Assembly: GCA_021234155.1 (NCBI GenBank)
Contig: JAJEKV010000174.1
Coordinates: 739,466 to 803,465, forward strand
Direction: 5' to 3'
Origin: Isoetes taiwanensis
Taxonomy: Eukaryota > Streptophyta > Lycopodiopsida > Isoetales > Isoetaceae
DNA: 64,000 bases
Shown here piece by piece: positions 33,096 to 45,817 of this stretch. Made by a program: the position numbers and the translations under genes. How positions within the stretch are numbered: the stretch's first letter is position 1; every line of letters begins with the position of its first letter. The notes beneath the pieces are model-generated. The model worked only from the letters and a program-made list of their open reading frames with translations. It did no database searches and had not been told where the DNA came from.

Positions 33096-35848
33096 TCAAC
33101 TTTCTTCAAGCACCCCCAATGATATCATAGCCTTCTTCCTGACATCCTGAGGTATTGTAATTCTCGCATTTCTAGCTGGAATAGTGTTTGGAGTCCATGA
33201 GTACAAAACACTTTCATAGTCTAGCCAAAGATCAGGATCACTCGGATTTCTCCTCCATCTCTTTGTCCAACAATCTGAGTACCTTTCTTTATCCGATACG
33301 TTGGTCAACTGATGCACTGGACACCACCATTCCACCCGCACATGGTTGAAGTTAATATTACCTTCTTCTTTGCAAATATCGAGATAGTGAACCCCAACCA
33401 CACCGGATATGTATCTAAATCGATGGCTTTACTACCACAAATTGGTGGCATTCCAAGTCAGTGGAAGGTTCATAAGCATCCATGCCTATAAACTTTGGCC
33501 TATTGTTCTTAGGACCAACATAGTGTTTGTCAGAAGGAGGAGGAGCATATTGCTTATAATGCTACTTACAGTGTCATCAAAATCCTCAGCACCTGCTAAG
33601 GTCTTCCACCTAGTCTTAGGCAACCACCCTTCTTTCAATTCATCTGAGGATGTGTCTATCTCCCCCAACAGGTTAATCACCTTCTTCCAGTAAGCCACCA
33701 AGGCACGGTTGGTGTCATCTGGATTGGTTTGCCAATGCTTTATATAGTCTTGGATTCCTTCCTTAGTCAATCCCAATTGCTTCACTTCTTGATGGGTTTT
33801 AAAGCTTTTGGTTGACCTAGAGGTATCATAGGCTTGCCATTCTCATCTCTACCATATTTCCTCCCCTCCTCTCCACTCATCCTCTGAAGGTCTCATCTTC
33901 CATTGGAAGATTGGAATCCCATCTCTCACCCAAAAAGTGAACTGCACCTTCAAGATCCAATGTATAACCATCCACAAAGCTCTTCCAATCGGCACTTCTT
34001 CTATGAGAGAAGCTATAGGGTTTGGAGTAGTGCATTCATGCAAGATTTCCATTAGCCTAGGAAAGTTGGTCCTTGTTTTCTTTGCTTCAAGATACAACTA
34101 TATTTGCCAAATAATGCATCCACATCCTCATGGGTATGCCCGGGCATAAGAAACCCTAAATTAACTCTTTCAAATATCCCCACAATTTGTTAAGTAGGAT
34201 AGGAAAGAAAACATCCACTGTTCTTATTTTGGCCAAAACAATTATCAAGTTGCAAGAGAAACCTTTTGGGTAGATCTTGAGGTTTAGCACGTGAAGTTGA
34301 AGCTCCAACATGTTCATTAGACCCATGCTTCCTAAACCTTGCCTTGCTGAACTTTTCAATATTGTTAGGGTTTCCATCTAACAATGCTCTATGTAGTGCC
34401 CGGGCTAGTTGTAAGGTCCCGGAGGTGACCATTGTATCCATTTTCATAGTTTCTCAAACACCTCATGATACTCCCAATATGAAAATCTGGACCATCACTC
34501 CACAACTCCAAACTAAAATGGCCATAGTAGGTTTGATTCTGCATGCAAGATTGCCCCGATCATTGAGATCTCAGAAAGGGTATGATCTTCCACATGACTT
34601 TGGTATGTACTTGAATTGTGGAAGACAAGTCTTTTGTTGGTCCATCTTGTCATGTATAATACATAAATAGTTATTGGGTTCCAATGCGGATAAAGTCCTC
34701 CACATCCAATAACATGATCTACATGATAGTTGGTCACCATATGGTCCTTCATATGCTCCCCTTATCCTAGCCCTTTGACTAGGTTGCACAGTCTTATCAA
34801 GAGTCTCCTTCAACTTAGCACATAAATTGCACTTTGCAAAGTTGTTTTGAAGTTGCTATGGTGACATGATTGAAATGCTTCTTCCATAACCTACTAAAGC
34901 TAGGTTGGGATATTGGAAGAATTCCCAATTCTCAAGTAGGGAATTCACTTCTTCCAAAAATACTCTTTTGAGTACAATGTGATGGCAACCTTTTCTCAAC
35001 AACCGCTCTTCCCTTTTCATCCCTTCGCTTTTGTGTGGCATAGACTCGCATTGAAATCAATATATTTTCAAATATCTCCCCGGCAGCCGTGGTCCTAGTT
35101 GTTGGTCTCAACAAACCATTATTTCCATGTAAAGCAATCCCTGCTCCCCCTCACTGCTTTTTGCCAATTATGCCATGAAGAAGTTGGAATTGCATGGATA
35201 CTCCGCCATGCTTTTTGCACATATCCATTTGCCTAGCAAAGGGTATCTTTTTCTCGCTTGGGTTTCTTTCATCTTGAAGTGCATGCTCAAGATTGTGTAC
35301 ATGTAGGTCCTCCTCTCATCAACAAGTGTACTCTTGAAAAGTGGCTCTTGCTTCCACCAATTGTTCTATTGTGAAGAATTGTATACAATCACTCAACAAC
35401 AATCGAGCCCCTAACCTTCACCATTGTCTCACGTTTGGTGTCACTAATCAACTTGGCTCTTTTGCTAGGATAATGTCCGCAATCGATACTTCTCCCTTTT
35501 GCCTAGGTTTAGAGTTCCAACCGCCAATGGATCAATATCAAGACAATCATTGTCCCCAACAACCTCGGGCTCTAGAAAAATATAATCCTCCACAAATTGA
35601 ACACTACTTATAGGCCATGCCATGATGCAAGGAACCTCCAATTGCTTGACACAACCAAAACATTCCTTGTCACCCAAACCTTTACCTTTCCAGTTGTCTT
35701 CCAACATCGAAATTGCAATACCAATATTGTCTTCCCCTAGCCTTTCATCATTAACAGCCTTGACCGGGATCTCGCTAGCACAATGACTCCTTGGCCTACT
35801 ATTTCCTTGTTGCACTTGTGCATGATTCTCACCTTCTTGTTCCTCCAT
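33096..35848 (-). pseudogene. DUF7869-type mobile-element protein, copy 2
   Basis: Minus-strand blocks: 35848-35465 (acidic N-terminal part), 34813-34571 with NNYLCIIHDKMDQQKTCLPQ, 34447-34190 with FLLQLDNCFGQNKN, 34097-33849, 33785-33486 and 33401-33096, a tail with KRWRRNPSDPDLWLDYES that matches KRWRPNPSDPSRYENLDA in copy 1. The frame is broken in each interval. The family hallmark residues IHDKMD and LQLDN are intact here and complement those of copy 1. The VGHTHDDID block is recognisable near 34130 as ..PGHTHEDVDA in a shifted frame. Not functional as read. It adjoins the 3' end of the LINE. Confidence 0.7.
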
Positions 35849-36299
35849 TGCACCCTACTATAGAGGACTAATTGTTTTTCTTCAACATTCTTGCTAGGAG
35901 TTGGTTTTCATTGATATTGCTCTTTTCACCATCTTGAGTTGGAGGGGCACCATTGACCTAGGCAAATTGCACCCTTTTTAGTCAATGAGTAAGAAAAAAT
36001 TATTACACCATAAGATAAAAAAAAGCATTATATTTATGGAATATGTAGAGGTAAATCAAATTTTTTTAAAAGCAAGAAATTCCTTGGAAATAGGTTTAAT
36101 ATAATAATAACAATGGGCGTAAACGAAATCATTTAAAACAAGAATTTTCATGGCAACAACAAGGAAATGACATTTATATAAATATATCCAAATTTTAATT
36201 ATCGAAAATTTGGATATATGATTACGAAAAGACATATAACTAATAGGCGTGAGAATCTATTATCCATAATAATATACCCTAGACTAGATAATATAGCCG
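35849..36299. other. no supported gene
   Basis: AT-rich flank. It includes ATATCCAAATTTT and AAAATTTGGATAT, an inverted repeat at about 36185-36218. Confidence 0.4.
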
Positions 36300-36434
36300 G
36301 GCGGAATTTCAGATCAATGCGTGTTATTTGAGGCAATAAATTATTCACGCTAAGAGCTAATTAACCCTATATAAATCGGTTCACGCCTCAAGACCTCCAT
36401 TCTCGTCCCAATTTTTTTTTTTTCTGCCCGGCCA
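36300..36434 (+). promoter_or_regulatory. promoter block, partner at 48085-48230
   Basis: GCGTGTTA, ATAAATTATTCACGCT, CCTATATAAATC (TATA at about 36369) and TTCACGCCTCAA occur in the same order at 48085-48210. The shared stretch ends at the start of the following ORF. It is evidently the 5' end of a repeated gene. Confidence 0.55.
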
Positions 36435-36827
36435 TGAAGCGTTCAAACCTCGGGCCGACCTTCATGAAGAACCCGAGGTCTCCTCAAAGAGACGTCGGGT
36501 TGAAGAACCCGCTCAATTCCCCCCCCTCATTGATTTTCTTTCCCAATTCTCCTCTGATTCCGATTCAGAGGATGATTCTGATTTCGTTATGGAAGAGGAG
36601 GAGTTGAGCTCCTCCATTCCCTCCGATTACAAGAGGAGGAAGAGGAGGAGTTGGAGGAAGAGGAGGAGATGTCCTCCCAAGAGCATGAAACCGCCTCGCC
36701 TGGGTTGGCTTGACCCCCTCAAAAGAGAATGAAATCTCTGGAGGAGGAGGAGGAGGAGGAGGAGGAGGAGGATTCGGAAGAAGGTCGACAATTCGACCAG
36801 TTTTTGGAGTGGTTAAGAGATGAACCA
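36435..36827 (+). pseudogene. acidic-protein exon, split by LTR retrotransposon
   Basis: After an ATG at 36434 the best frame, one base off the ATG, reads SSKRRRVEEPAQFPPLIDFL, SQFSSDSDSEDDSDF and EEEE runs. A (GGA)n stretch at 36740-36772 encodes poly-Glu and is followed by GRQFDQFLEWLRDEP. A KRRR cluster suggests nuclear import. The exon stops at the LTR retrotransposon target site (AACCA at 36823-36827). No continuation is clear beyond 47413. At least two frame changes occur. Function unknown; such acidic Glu/Ser-rich tracts accompany many plant transposon genes. Confidence 0.4.
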
Positions 36828-38411
36828 TGTGACGTTCGAGCATAACATACGGTATGAATACGTATATTATCTACGACGTTACTAGTACATGCCCACTCGG
36901 GCGACATGTACCGGCAATCGTAGAAGGTAGTACCCTAGGGTACGACCTTGTGAACCATTATATTGCACATGTTAAGGCCACATATGAATATAATATCCTT
37001 TGCCATGTGGCAATAGCCCATTGACCAAAAAGGCCCAGCCCTAAATTCGTGGGCATAAAGGGGCATAAACCCCTAAAAGGGAAACCCTTTCGGTTTCCAG
37101 CCCCTATAGGTCGGATTGCAAAGAGCTTTGGGCGCCATTTCACTGAAGAGTAGCGGTCGTCGAATTCATAGGTTGCAGCTTCGATCCGTGACCGCCAGCC
37201 TCGAGATCCAAAGAAGATGGACGCCTTCAGAGGAGTGGGAGCCAACCAAGAAGTGGGTTAGTGGTTGATCCGATAGTTAAATCCGAAGTTCTCGTGCCTC
37301 ATTCCATAGGATTAGTATTCATTTTTAGCTATAGGCTTACCCTACAAACCTAAGAATGATAGGAACTAACAAAGGAACCTAACCATGTAAGATTAGGTAG
37401 ATTAGAATAGATGTATTCTATTATTTCAGTTCGTTGTGATGTTATTTTGACATTCTATGCGCCACTCTTGTGTATTGGGAAGGGGGTAGAGACCCGAGCC
37501 CAAGTAGTTGTATGATCCTAGTTTTAGCCCATTAATTCCCAATTAATGCGCTCAGGCATAAGAGCCCGCCTGGCCGTGGGTGGCGGAGCTAGACCGGCCG
37601 ACAAGGGAGGGCTTGTCTAATCACGGTTGATCCCGCCGGGCGCTGTAACGACGGCGGGGGGAACGCCAGTGAGCTAGGCCTAATAACCGGCGGTAATCGC
37701 TGCGGAGGCCGTGGTATGGGCTCGACACTGTGGGTGATGCGCCACCTTCCCAGTGAGTTGAAGTCAATCACGCAGCGCTGGCTCTCTAGCTCGCCTTGAT
37801 TGGCATGAACCTCCTAGGAGGGGAGTGATCTCCTCCTCGCCTCATCGGACCGGGGGAGATGCAACCCCAAGAGTAGTAGCCCCTCCTCGCTATTCACCCG
37901 GCAGTTACTTGTCAGTTCTCCAATACTTTTCAGCCTATCTCGCAAAGTATGCACAGGAGGGCGGATGGAGTGGACTACCCAACGACCATGTTCCTATGCC
38001 GCCCAAATCCATTGCCATGAATTACATGCCCGCATTGCTATCCGGAGACCCCAAGTCAGCCGGGCTTTCCCCATGAGTCCCGAGCCCCGGTAGGTTTTCC
38101 CCATGTTATGTTGATGTAACTGATGTGTTGTTGCAGCTACCGTGATATGGTGGACCACCCTTCGAGGTGGGTATGTTATTGTTGATTGATGTCATGTGCT
38201 CATGTTTTGTTTACGCTTCCCAGCCTAGGTCGATCCCCGGTGGGAGACGGGATGAATGACACGCCCATTCTTCCCCGCCGGGTTCTTGGCCACCATCAAG
38301 GGCCCCCATGTTAGGTGGACGCCCCTCATGTCACCGAAAGCAGATGCCGGCTTGAGGGATGATCTCCGTTTGTATACGATCGGGCATCATTATATGAGTC
38401 GGGCCGCCATA
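36828..38411 (+). repeat. 5' LTR
   Basis: Starts TGTGACG and ends GGGCCGCCATA (the CA terminus changed to TA). Includes CTTGTGTATTGGGAAGGGGG near 37467 and repeated GC-rich stem-loops. All open frames in it are artefacts. Diverged relatives are at 59690-60215 and possibly 29136-29630. Confidence 0.85.
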
Positions 38412-38412
38412 A

Positions 38413-38423
38413 TGGTATCGAGC
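38413..38423 (+). other. primer binding site (tRNA-iMet type)
   Basis: TGGTATCGAGC lies one base after the LTR. The plant initiator-Met primer site is TGGTATCAGAGC; here one A is missing. Confidence 0.7.
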
Positions 38424-38645
38424 TCTATCTTGGCGCACTGTGATCGAAAGCAATCGACGAAACCCTATAGGAACTAACTCATCTAGACATTCAGTCTTGG
38501 AGGTAAAAGCCCAAGCACAAACCTCGAAAGAAGGGAAAATTTTTTCCCCGGGTAGAGCTAGTAATTATCTAAGATTAGGATAATTAGAGAACATAGGCAC
38601 TTAAGAGATCCTACTAAATTTCAGGCACTTTTTTCAACTACTCCA

Positions 38646-39341
38646 AAGAGCGCCAGAGCATGTTAGGTTCAGACCCTAATGGCCCTCTCGCAAGACTCTT
38701 AGAGTAGTCACCCCATATGAACCCTAGAACTTGGCCTTAGGAAGTCCAAATGATGAAATAAAAGATGAAATCCCAATCAAAAAGCTCGAAATAGCTAGAA
38801 TTATATGTTAAAACATCGAAAAAACATTAGTACAAGTCACTTTTGGAACAATGCCTCCAAGAGTGCGCCCAGAGCATAGTTAGGTCCCGACCTAACCCCT
38901 CCTCCTCAAGACTCTTAGGGTCGCCCCTAAAAGTGACCCTCAAAAAATTGATTATAAATTACTCAAACGGTAAAAAGTAATAATAGAATCTTGCTTAAAA
39001 TGCTTGAATTAGTGGGTAAATCGACATGTAAATTGTGTAAATTGGATGTGTTGGAGCAGAGGGGCCAGCGATTTCCCAAGAGTGCGCTTATAGCATAGTT
39101 AGGTCCCAACCTAACCCCCTCCTCACAAGACTCTTAGAGTCATCCACCAACCGGGCCCTTGATTAGCCCTACTTGCTCCAAACGTAGTAAATAAACAAAG
39201 AAACTTGCATTTAGGAAGAAAACTAATAGGAATTTACCCCTCCCAAATGGATTCTTGGCATCCATTAGACAGAGATAGGCCAATGACTCCCAAGAGTGCC
39301 GAGGCCACTTAGGTCCCAACCTAACACCCCTCAAGACTCTT
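38646..39341 (+). repeat. four-copy nested hairpin array in the leader
   Basis: Four cores of about 60 bp are spaced 213, 219 and 214 bases apart (AAGAG at 38646, 38859, 39078, 39292). Each has outer arms AAGAGT...ACTCTT and inner arms TTAGGT-4 nt-ACCTAA (inner arms in the first copy TTAGGT-TCAG-ACCCTAA). The spacers between cores are unrelated. An array of like stem-loops just after the primer site is where packaging and dimerisation signals act in retroelement RNA; that role is inferred. Confidence 0.8.
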
Positions 39342-39349
39342 AGAGGCCC

Positions 39350-42300
39350 CAATTTTCAAACCCCATAACTTGAGCTACTGAGCTCCAAATCGCTTGAAAT
39401 TTGTTGCAATAGGACCGTTAGACAGCCTAGAATCCATTTATGACCTCAAATTAGGCTAGAAATGTCAAACCCCAGCTCAAAATGACCAAAATTGCTCAAA
39501 CCCTTGAATTGTTTTTCCAAACTGTGGTTTGTTTGTAAATAGAAGCATACCCCATTAGTACCTCACAAGTATTGCTCTCGGCCCAAAGCTGATGCCTTAC
39601 TCCAAGGTAGAGGTGCCCAAGAACACCCCTTTGTTATAGTCATCTAAACCTCAAAGATAGAAACCTAAGTCCAACCGCTTGGTACATCACCTCTGCCATG
39701 CCAAAAGCATAAACATTGACCTAATTTTGTGTCCTTCTAATAGAGTTTGACCTATACAAATGCCACATTCACACTCCCTATTGCCGGGATACCTAGAAAG
39801 GAGCTAGAGTCTAGAACTGCCCAAGCTACTCCGGTGTAGAGACTGACTCCCCAAACCAACTTTTGATAGGACCTTAGAGTATGCCTCAAACATCATGGAG
39901 GTTTGCAAAACAACCATCACGCCATACCATACCACACATCCTAATGTCCATAGACTTGGAGATTATAGACATGTCTCCAACGTCGCCGAGCCATCTTGCT
40001 TGCTTATAGAGCCCAAAATGTTGTAGAAGAGCCCTTCAAGTGGACCCTTAGACTCTAGAATATACGAAGGCATTTTCAAGGACAAAAATGAGCCACGTAA
40101 GAGCTAGAGGCGCAACTTGAAGACATCAAGGTCCCACCATGTACGCATGCATAAGGAGAGGAGACCAAAAGGCGCAAACCAAGAGAGGGAAGCACAACGA
40201 CAAACACCTCAAACGACAAACGAAGTAGAAACAGATACCACCGCCTATCATCAATCTTCATCAAATGGGAAGAATATTCGGGTAACCAACGGCATCAAGA
40301 ATCTTCTAGATGTCAACCTCCTCCCGCTACCACGCCCACGCTCACATCGAAAGAGGATCTCGACGCCTTCACCAAACACGACGACATGAGTTTCAAATGG
40401 AAGAATGCAAGGCAAAGAAAATACAAAAGTGCGTGAAGACGCTAGACAAAGAATGCCACATTAGCATCACGAAAGCTAGGGCCGAGGGCATAATCTTCCA
40501 TCGAGGAGAGAAGTCATGGCTACACACAGAGCGAGAGAAACCGGAGGGAAGACAACCACGACCTTGCACCCAAAGAGCTCAAGCCAATGTCATGCAATGT
40601 CAACAAAAGGAGAAACCAAGCTAGGCAACCACAAAGCACCTAAGGCTGACCCGACGAAGCTTTCCAAAATCCCTTGCACCAAAGCCAGAGAACTTTCATC
40701 GGTTCCAAAAGGTAGGAGACCATGAGGGGGGGGAGACGATATCGTGGAACATCTCTCGACTTGAAGGCCTATATCAGCATTAGGGCAAGATCAAGGAGGA
40801 GAATATTCCGCCAAACAAGAATTCGACCCGTAAAACACCTAGAAAGCAAAGGAAGGACGACTTTTACTACGCCAGCCAAGGAGTGCGTAGACTCGAATGG
40901 ATAGGATCCAAGGGACGGAGGAGACGCACCTAGCCAGCAGGTACAAATCACGCAAAGGCAACCGAAGAAGCTAGGGTAGGTGCAATGGAGATGACCCACT
41001 TCCAAGCAATGTGAGAGGCACCTCGAATGAAGCAAAGCCCAATCAACAATGCTCGTGAATTCAACCCACGGAGGAATGACAATGCCCGCCACCACCACAC
41101 GACATCTCGTAGCAAGACATTCAAGAACATCCGACCGCACATTCCGTGATCAACCGATCAATGGCACCGCACATCGGCAACCTTGCAACGACACCGTGAT
41201 ACTGTGGACGCTGAGCTGTCACCCCATTCCTACGGTGGACATACACATTAAGGAGGAGCATCTTTTCAAGGGATCACATCGACGAACACTCTTCGAACTT
41301 GGGGTGACGAAAGTTTCAGATCAGACATGAAGCTCAACAATAATAGCAAAGATCTCAAGGAATCCCTCGAGTCAACCGAACGAAGAGGACGCAAAGAAAA
41401 CCGGCGGATCAAATGCGATAGGAGGAGGGGAAACCCTAAAGGAGTATAAACATTTAAGTAGATCTTCAGAAGTTGTTTTAGAAAAAGTGGATGAATTAAA
41501 ATCCCAATGTAAATGCGTATATGTTCATTGTATATCTCGCGTATTCACATATATAGTGGAGAAACACGAGTTTAGAGCCATGTCTATGGATTTAGCGCTT
41601 TAGAATCGTGAAGCTCCTTCACTTCGACTACCAAAGGAGGAAGCAAGGAAGCACAACTATAGCCCAAGATCAAAATGGAAGAGCAAGTAATAGAAGGAGG
41701 AACGACCCGACATCAACGAAGCCAACTAAGAAGGCAACATCTCGACAACCATAATTCCACCTTTGTGGTAATATAGGGTGATGCGCTATGACACGGTATT
41801 AGATGGAGATGCACTTATGAAAGGCAATCGACGGGAGATATGCCTTCAACAACTAGGTGATGGCTTCGCCGTACTCCTACCAAGAATTAGAAGAGAAGAA
41901 GCCGATCATATCTCCGACATCCGGCACGCCAAACGCCCAAGATAGAAGCATTCGACACTTGAACGACAAGAGTATATCTAAGGCAGTGCTTCTTCAACTC
42001 AAGGGTCAAGCTGCTGCAGATATAAGGATCCATCATCCCACAATATAGCCAGCCAGGAGGAGAGCCATGAAGCTTTACTTGACAGAGAGACCGACATGCA
42101 TAGAGGGACAAAGGTCGAACTCCGAAAAGCCGGAGAAGTGCTAGCAACCGACTTCTTCCACGAGCTCCCTAGAGGCAACAGAGGATCAAACCGACGGGCA
42201 CAATCAAAACCACCGGAGGGTACCTCAAGACAAGAAGACGGCATAGCACCGAGGAACGCGACAACGCCCAAGCCAGGTGATCGAGGGGATCAGCAAGAAA

Positions 42301-45200
42301 GATTGGAAGCTCGATGGAGAACCAACTAGGTGAGGTAAGGCGAGGCGAAGCCGATGACTTGCACGCTGACTTGCATGCAACTTGGTGAACCCAAGGATCG
42401 ACGATTCAAAGAACAACCGCTAAGAGAACAACCCGAGGGTATAGCCAAAGGAAGCGCCAAGACGTTTCAAGAGACGCCCAAATAGCTTCAAGTATCATGA
42501 AGGGGGGAACAATTACAGCCCCGAGAACGAATCAGAGGCGTAATCAAATGTCGGCATCAACGATCAAAGCACACCTTTTAGTTAGAATGTGATGCAAAGC
42601 TTGTTGTGCCATAGCCGACAAACATCGGAGGGCCCAAGTATATCAACAAGTTACCCCAGAGTACGAGCCGACGCACAAATAGGGAGGATATAGATCGTCA
42701 ACACCATGGCACCGGAGGAACACCGGCGACATTACCAAGGAGTAGGTGTGCAACTCAAGGGAGGCACAAGGGGGACTTAATAGCTCTATTAGTAATTGTA
42801 ATTATGTAAGCTATATGCTTTGCATATATAGTTCCTTTGTTATTTCTTCCCTCCCATAGCAAATGCATCAAACGAAGAGATGTCGCAATTTGCGGGTGAA
42901 GCAATCAACATCTTCAACACTCTTCGCAACGCGATAACCATGGAAGAGGACTCGATGTATGAGACGCCTTTTGAAAAGCTGCATGGAAAATTTCAAGTGA
43001 CCAACTATACCGCCAAGCCACCAAAGAATGAGAGGCTTCTAAACGAACAAAAGTCAACCTCTACATCAAAGGGGAGCCACCGCCAAGGAGACCGGAAGTA
43101 TCGAAATTAACTTCTAAGAACGCATCTTGCTACTTCAAGCAGTAACCGGGATGAGCTTCTAGCAAGCTCAGAATCTAAGACCATGGGGCTTAGTAGGTTA
43201 AATGTACCTAGACGGCAACATCCATATTGGGATTAGAAGGCATTGCCGGATATTCTCGGGCTGAAAGGATTGCCCCAATATTGAGCTAAGCGCCAAGGAT
43301 TGGGAAGGAAACGATAGGAGTGACTAAAATTATACACCATCGCTAACGCACATCCAACGATTGAAAACTTGGTGAGATTGATCACCCTCGCTAAGATAGG
43401 ATAATTATTGACCATGTATAAATCTAGTACCTCCAAAGAATAATCCAACCGAAAAGAAAAGAAGTAATCTAACAAGTCCGCCAACTTGTTACGATGACAT
43501 CAATTCGATTGGTAGGAATATTCCAAGAGTTTAAATAACCAAGAAAGGGGAATCTCTAGAATATAAAAGAATAATACATGTAAGGTACATCTAAAATAAG
43601 AATTATAGTAATCAAGTAGTCTTTTGAGACAAAAAGGAATTGTCATGATGACAAAACCTTGTGGTTTAGAATCGCTCTAACCAAGTAGGTAACCCATAGC
43701 TATATTGAAATAAATGATAACATAATATGTATATCCATCTTAGATGGTTATATATGTCAGCTAAGGCTAGTAAATTAATGTGCTAAATAAGAAGCGTATA
43801 ACCTCTTAAGGGGAGAGAATAAATATGACGCTGTGTACAACGCCATTGAAGGGGTGCAGACCATTTTCTTTCAAGAAAGTGGGAGGGCTCAATCTCGTGA
43901 TTGAACGCATTTTGCATCGAATTGACCCACCAGAGAATAGAGTTCACCGCAATGGCCGGGTTTAATAGAGCGAAAAATAGATAGATACCTTAGGCTCGAG
44001 GCCTTCAACGCGCGAGACCGACGTAGTAGCTAACTACACCAATGAAGTGGAGCAAAACTATGGGAGCAATGCAACCACCAAGTCATCTCCAAATTACTCA
44101 ACGCCACCAATGGGTGGATGCTCTAGCCTTAGGTAAGGTGTGCATGTATTATGTTTTAATGTGTCTTATAGATAAGTTAAATATAGATCCTAATAACCGC
44201 ATAGAAATTGCCGCACGATATGTATCATACGGAAATAAGTTAAATAACAACGATAATGTGAGTTAGCATGTTAATTCAATTCCTTCCAAGGATAGCTATA
44301 TGACCTCGAGGTCCTTATAAATATAAATAGAAAATAGAATTTGATATACTTAAGCCAATCTTAGGATATACTTCCAAGGGTAATGCAAGACCCAAGGAAG
44401 AGAATAAGAAGCACATCTAATTCTTTTGTGTATGATAACCAAAACCTTCTATGTAACAATAGGTCTAAAATCGTGGTTATTGTTTAAATAATCGCGATCT
44501 AAAAGTAATTAAATATTGTAAAGCTTAGAGTAAATATAATTGTACTATCTAAGTAATGTATCCGATGCTATGATAACGCTAATTCATAAATATTACGCTA
44601 AGGTAATTATGTTAATCACATGCATTAAAGGGAGCCAGCAAAAATCGGCTCGCATGTCGATTTGTGTTTAGATTAATTTCATGTGTAGTTGGAGACCCAC
44701 GATGCAACCTATGAGGTAAGGGGTTGCGCGCTAAGCTACCGGCGATGAGATTACTACGCGATCTCTAGGGCGGGTGTAATGTCAATGTAGGCATGACCGC
44801 TGCCTCCGCTTGGATGAGTGGAAGGTAGATTAGAAAGTCTACTGCTCCACTCAAGTAGACTCACCTCGAGAGAAAGGAGGTCATTCAGAATGCATTGATA
44901 GGAAAAGCACCTCTAGCCCCATATATGCTTTGATAGGAGGAATCGCCTTCACGCCCATATACCTGAAGGACCTATCCTCCACGCCGGGCAACTAGGGTGT
45001 AGGCATGAGCGTGCATATAGGCATATAGGCCGCCTCCACGGCCATAATGGAAGATTCACCCTCTTCCTACCGAGATTAGCCATGCATCCATGTAGATAGG
45101 TGGGTGGTCACCATATAACCAAAATTTTTATTAATAATTAAAATGGTTCTAACGTAGGACGACCAATAATAGAGCCCTGAGGGCTTGCAGGAGGTCGAAG
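39350..45200 (+). other. LTR retrotransposon interior, no recognisable gene
   Basis: A- and purine-rich plus strand from 40000 to 43130 with overlapping short frames (40117-40389, 40310-40624, 41857-42048 with SKAVLLQLKGQAAADIR, 42880-43110 with MSQFAGEAINIFNTLRNAI). These may be remnants of a gag-like or unrelated ORF, but none carries a zinc knuckle or a polymerase motif. 44690-45060 contains GC-rich inverted repeats such as AGTGGA...TCCACT (44817-44853). Confidence 0.45.
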
Positions 45201-45206
45201 TTATTT

Positions 45207-45735
45207 AAGACTTGCAACACAAATCTTGTTATAATGTGATGCAAGAGATGAAGAGTACCTTAGAAGTGTAAATTTTGTATGGAATTAATAAACTTTGATA
45301 AACTTAAATATTGTATTAAGTAAGGGCAATAATTACCTTGTGTGGATTAAGTTATAAAGTCATAAGTTAATTGATAATAAAATAGTACAAAGAATGTCTT
45401 AAACATTACCTTAGAGTAATTCTAATAATTAAGATAGTAAGTGTGTAATTATAGATATTGTAAAATTAATACGTGATTTTAGGTAAGACTTGCAAACACA
45501 AATTTTGTTGGAATGTGTTGCAAGGAAATGAAGAGTACCTTAAATAATAATTGTATATGAAAGTGTTAAATTGTGATAAACCAAATGTTGTGATAACGTA
45601 AACTAATAAGTACCTTGTTTTAAGCTACGATTTGACAAGTTATTTGATAATGTAATGGCGTAATAATGATTTAAAAAATATTACCTTAAGGTAATCTTAA
45701 TAAATGTGTAAGTATTATAGTAGTATATCGCATGC
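45207..45735 (+). repeat. two direct repeats of about 278 bp before the 3' LTR
   Basis: Both begin AAGACTTGCAA(A)CACAAAT (45207, 45485), then share AAGAGTACCTTA and an ACCTTAGAGTAATTCT/ACCTTAAGGTAATCTT palindrome. Non-coding. Confidence 0.75.
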
Positions 45736-45803
45736 ATCGCTTGATTGCGTGACGTGAAGAACCCAAGGTGGGGAGACTCCCGATGCCGCGACAAAGATCA
45801 ATT

Positions 45804-45817
45804 CAAGGTGGGGAGAA
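45804..45817 (+). other. polypurine tract
   Basis: CAAGGTGGGGAGAA directly before the 3' LTR. A second CAAGGTGGGGAGA lies at about 45762-45775. Confidence 0.65.

Noticed and set aside
36565-36843. Minus ORF with poly-Pro
   Set aside because: Antisense reading of the (GGA)n Glu tract of the acidic plus-strand exon.
40117-41330. Overlapping plus frames as a possible gag-pol
   Set aside because: No zinc knuckle, protease DSG, reverse-transcriptase or integrase motif. Frames are short and Arg/Thr/Lys-rich as expected from A-rich sequence.
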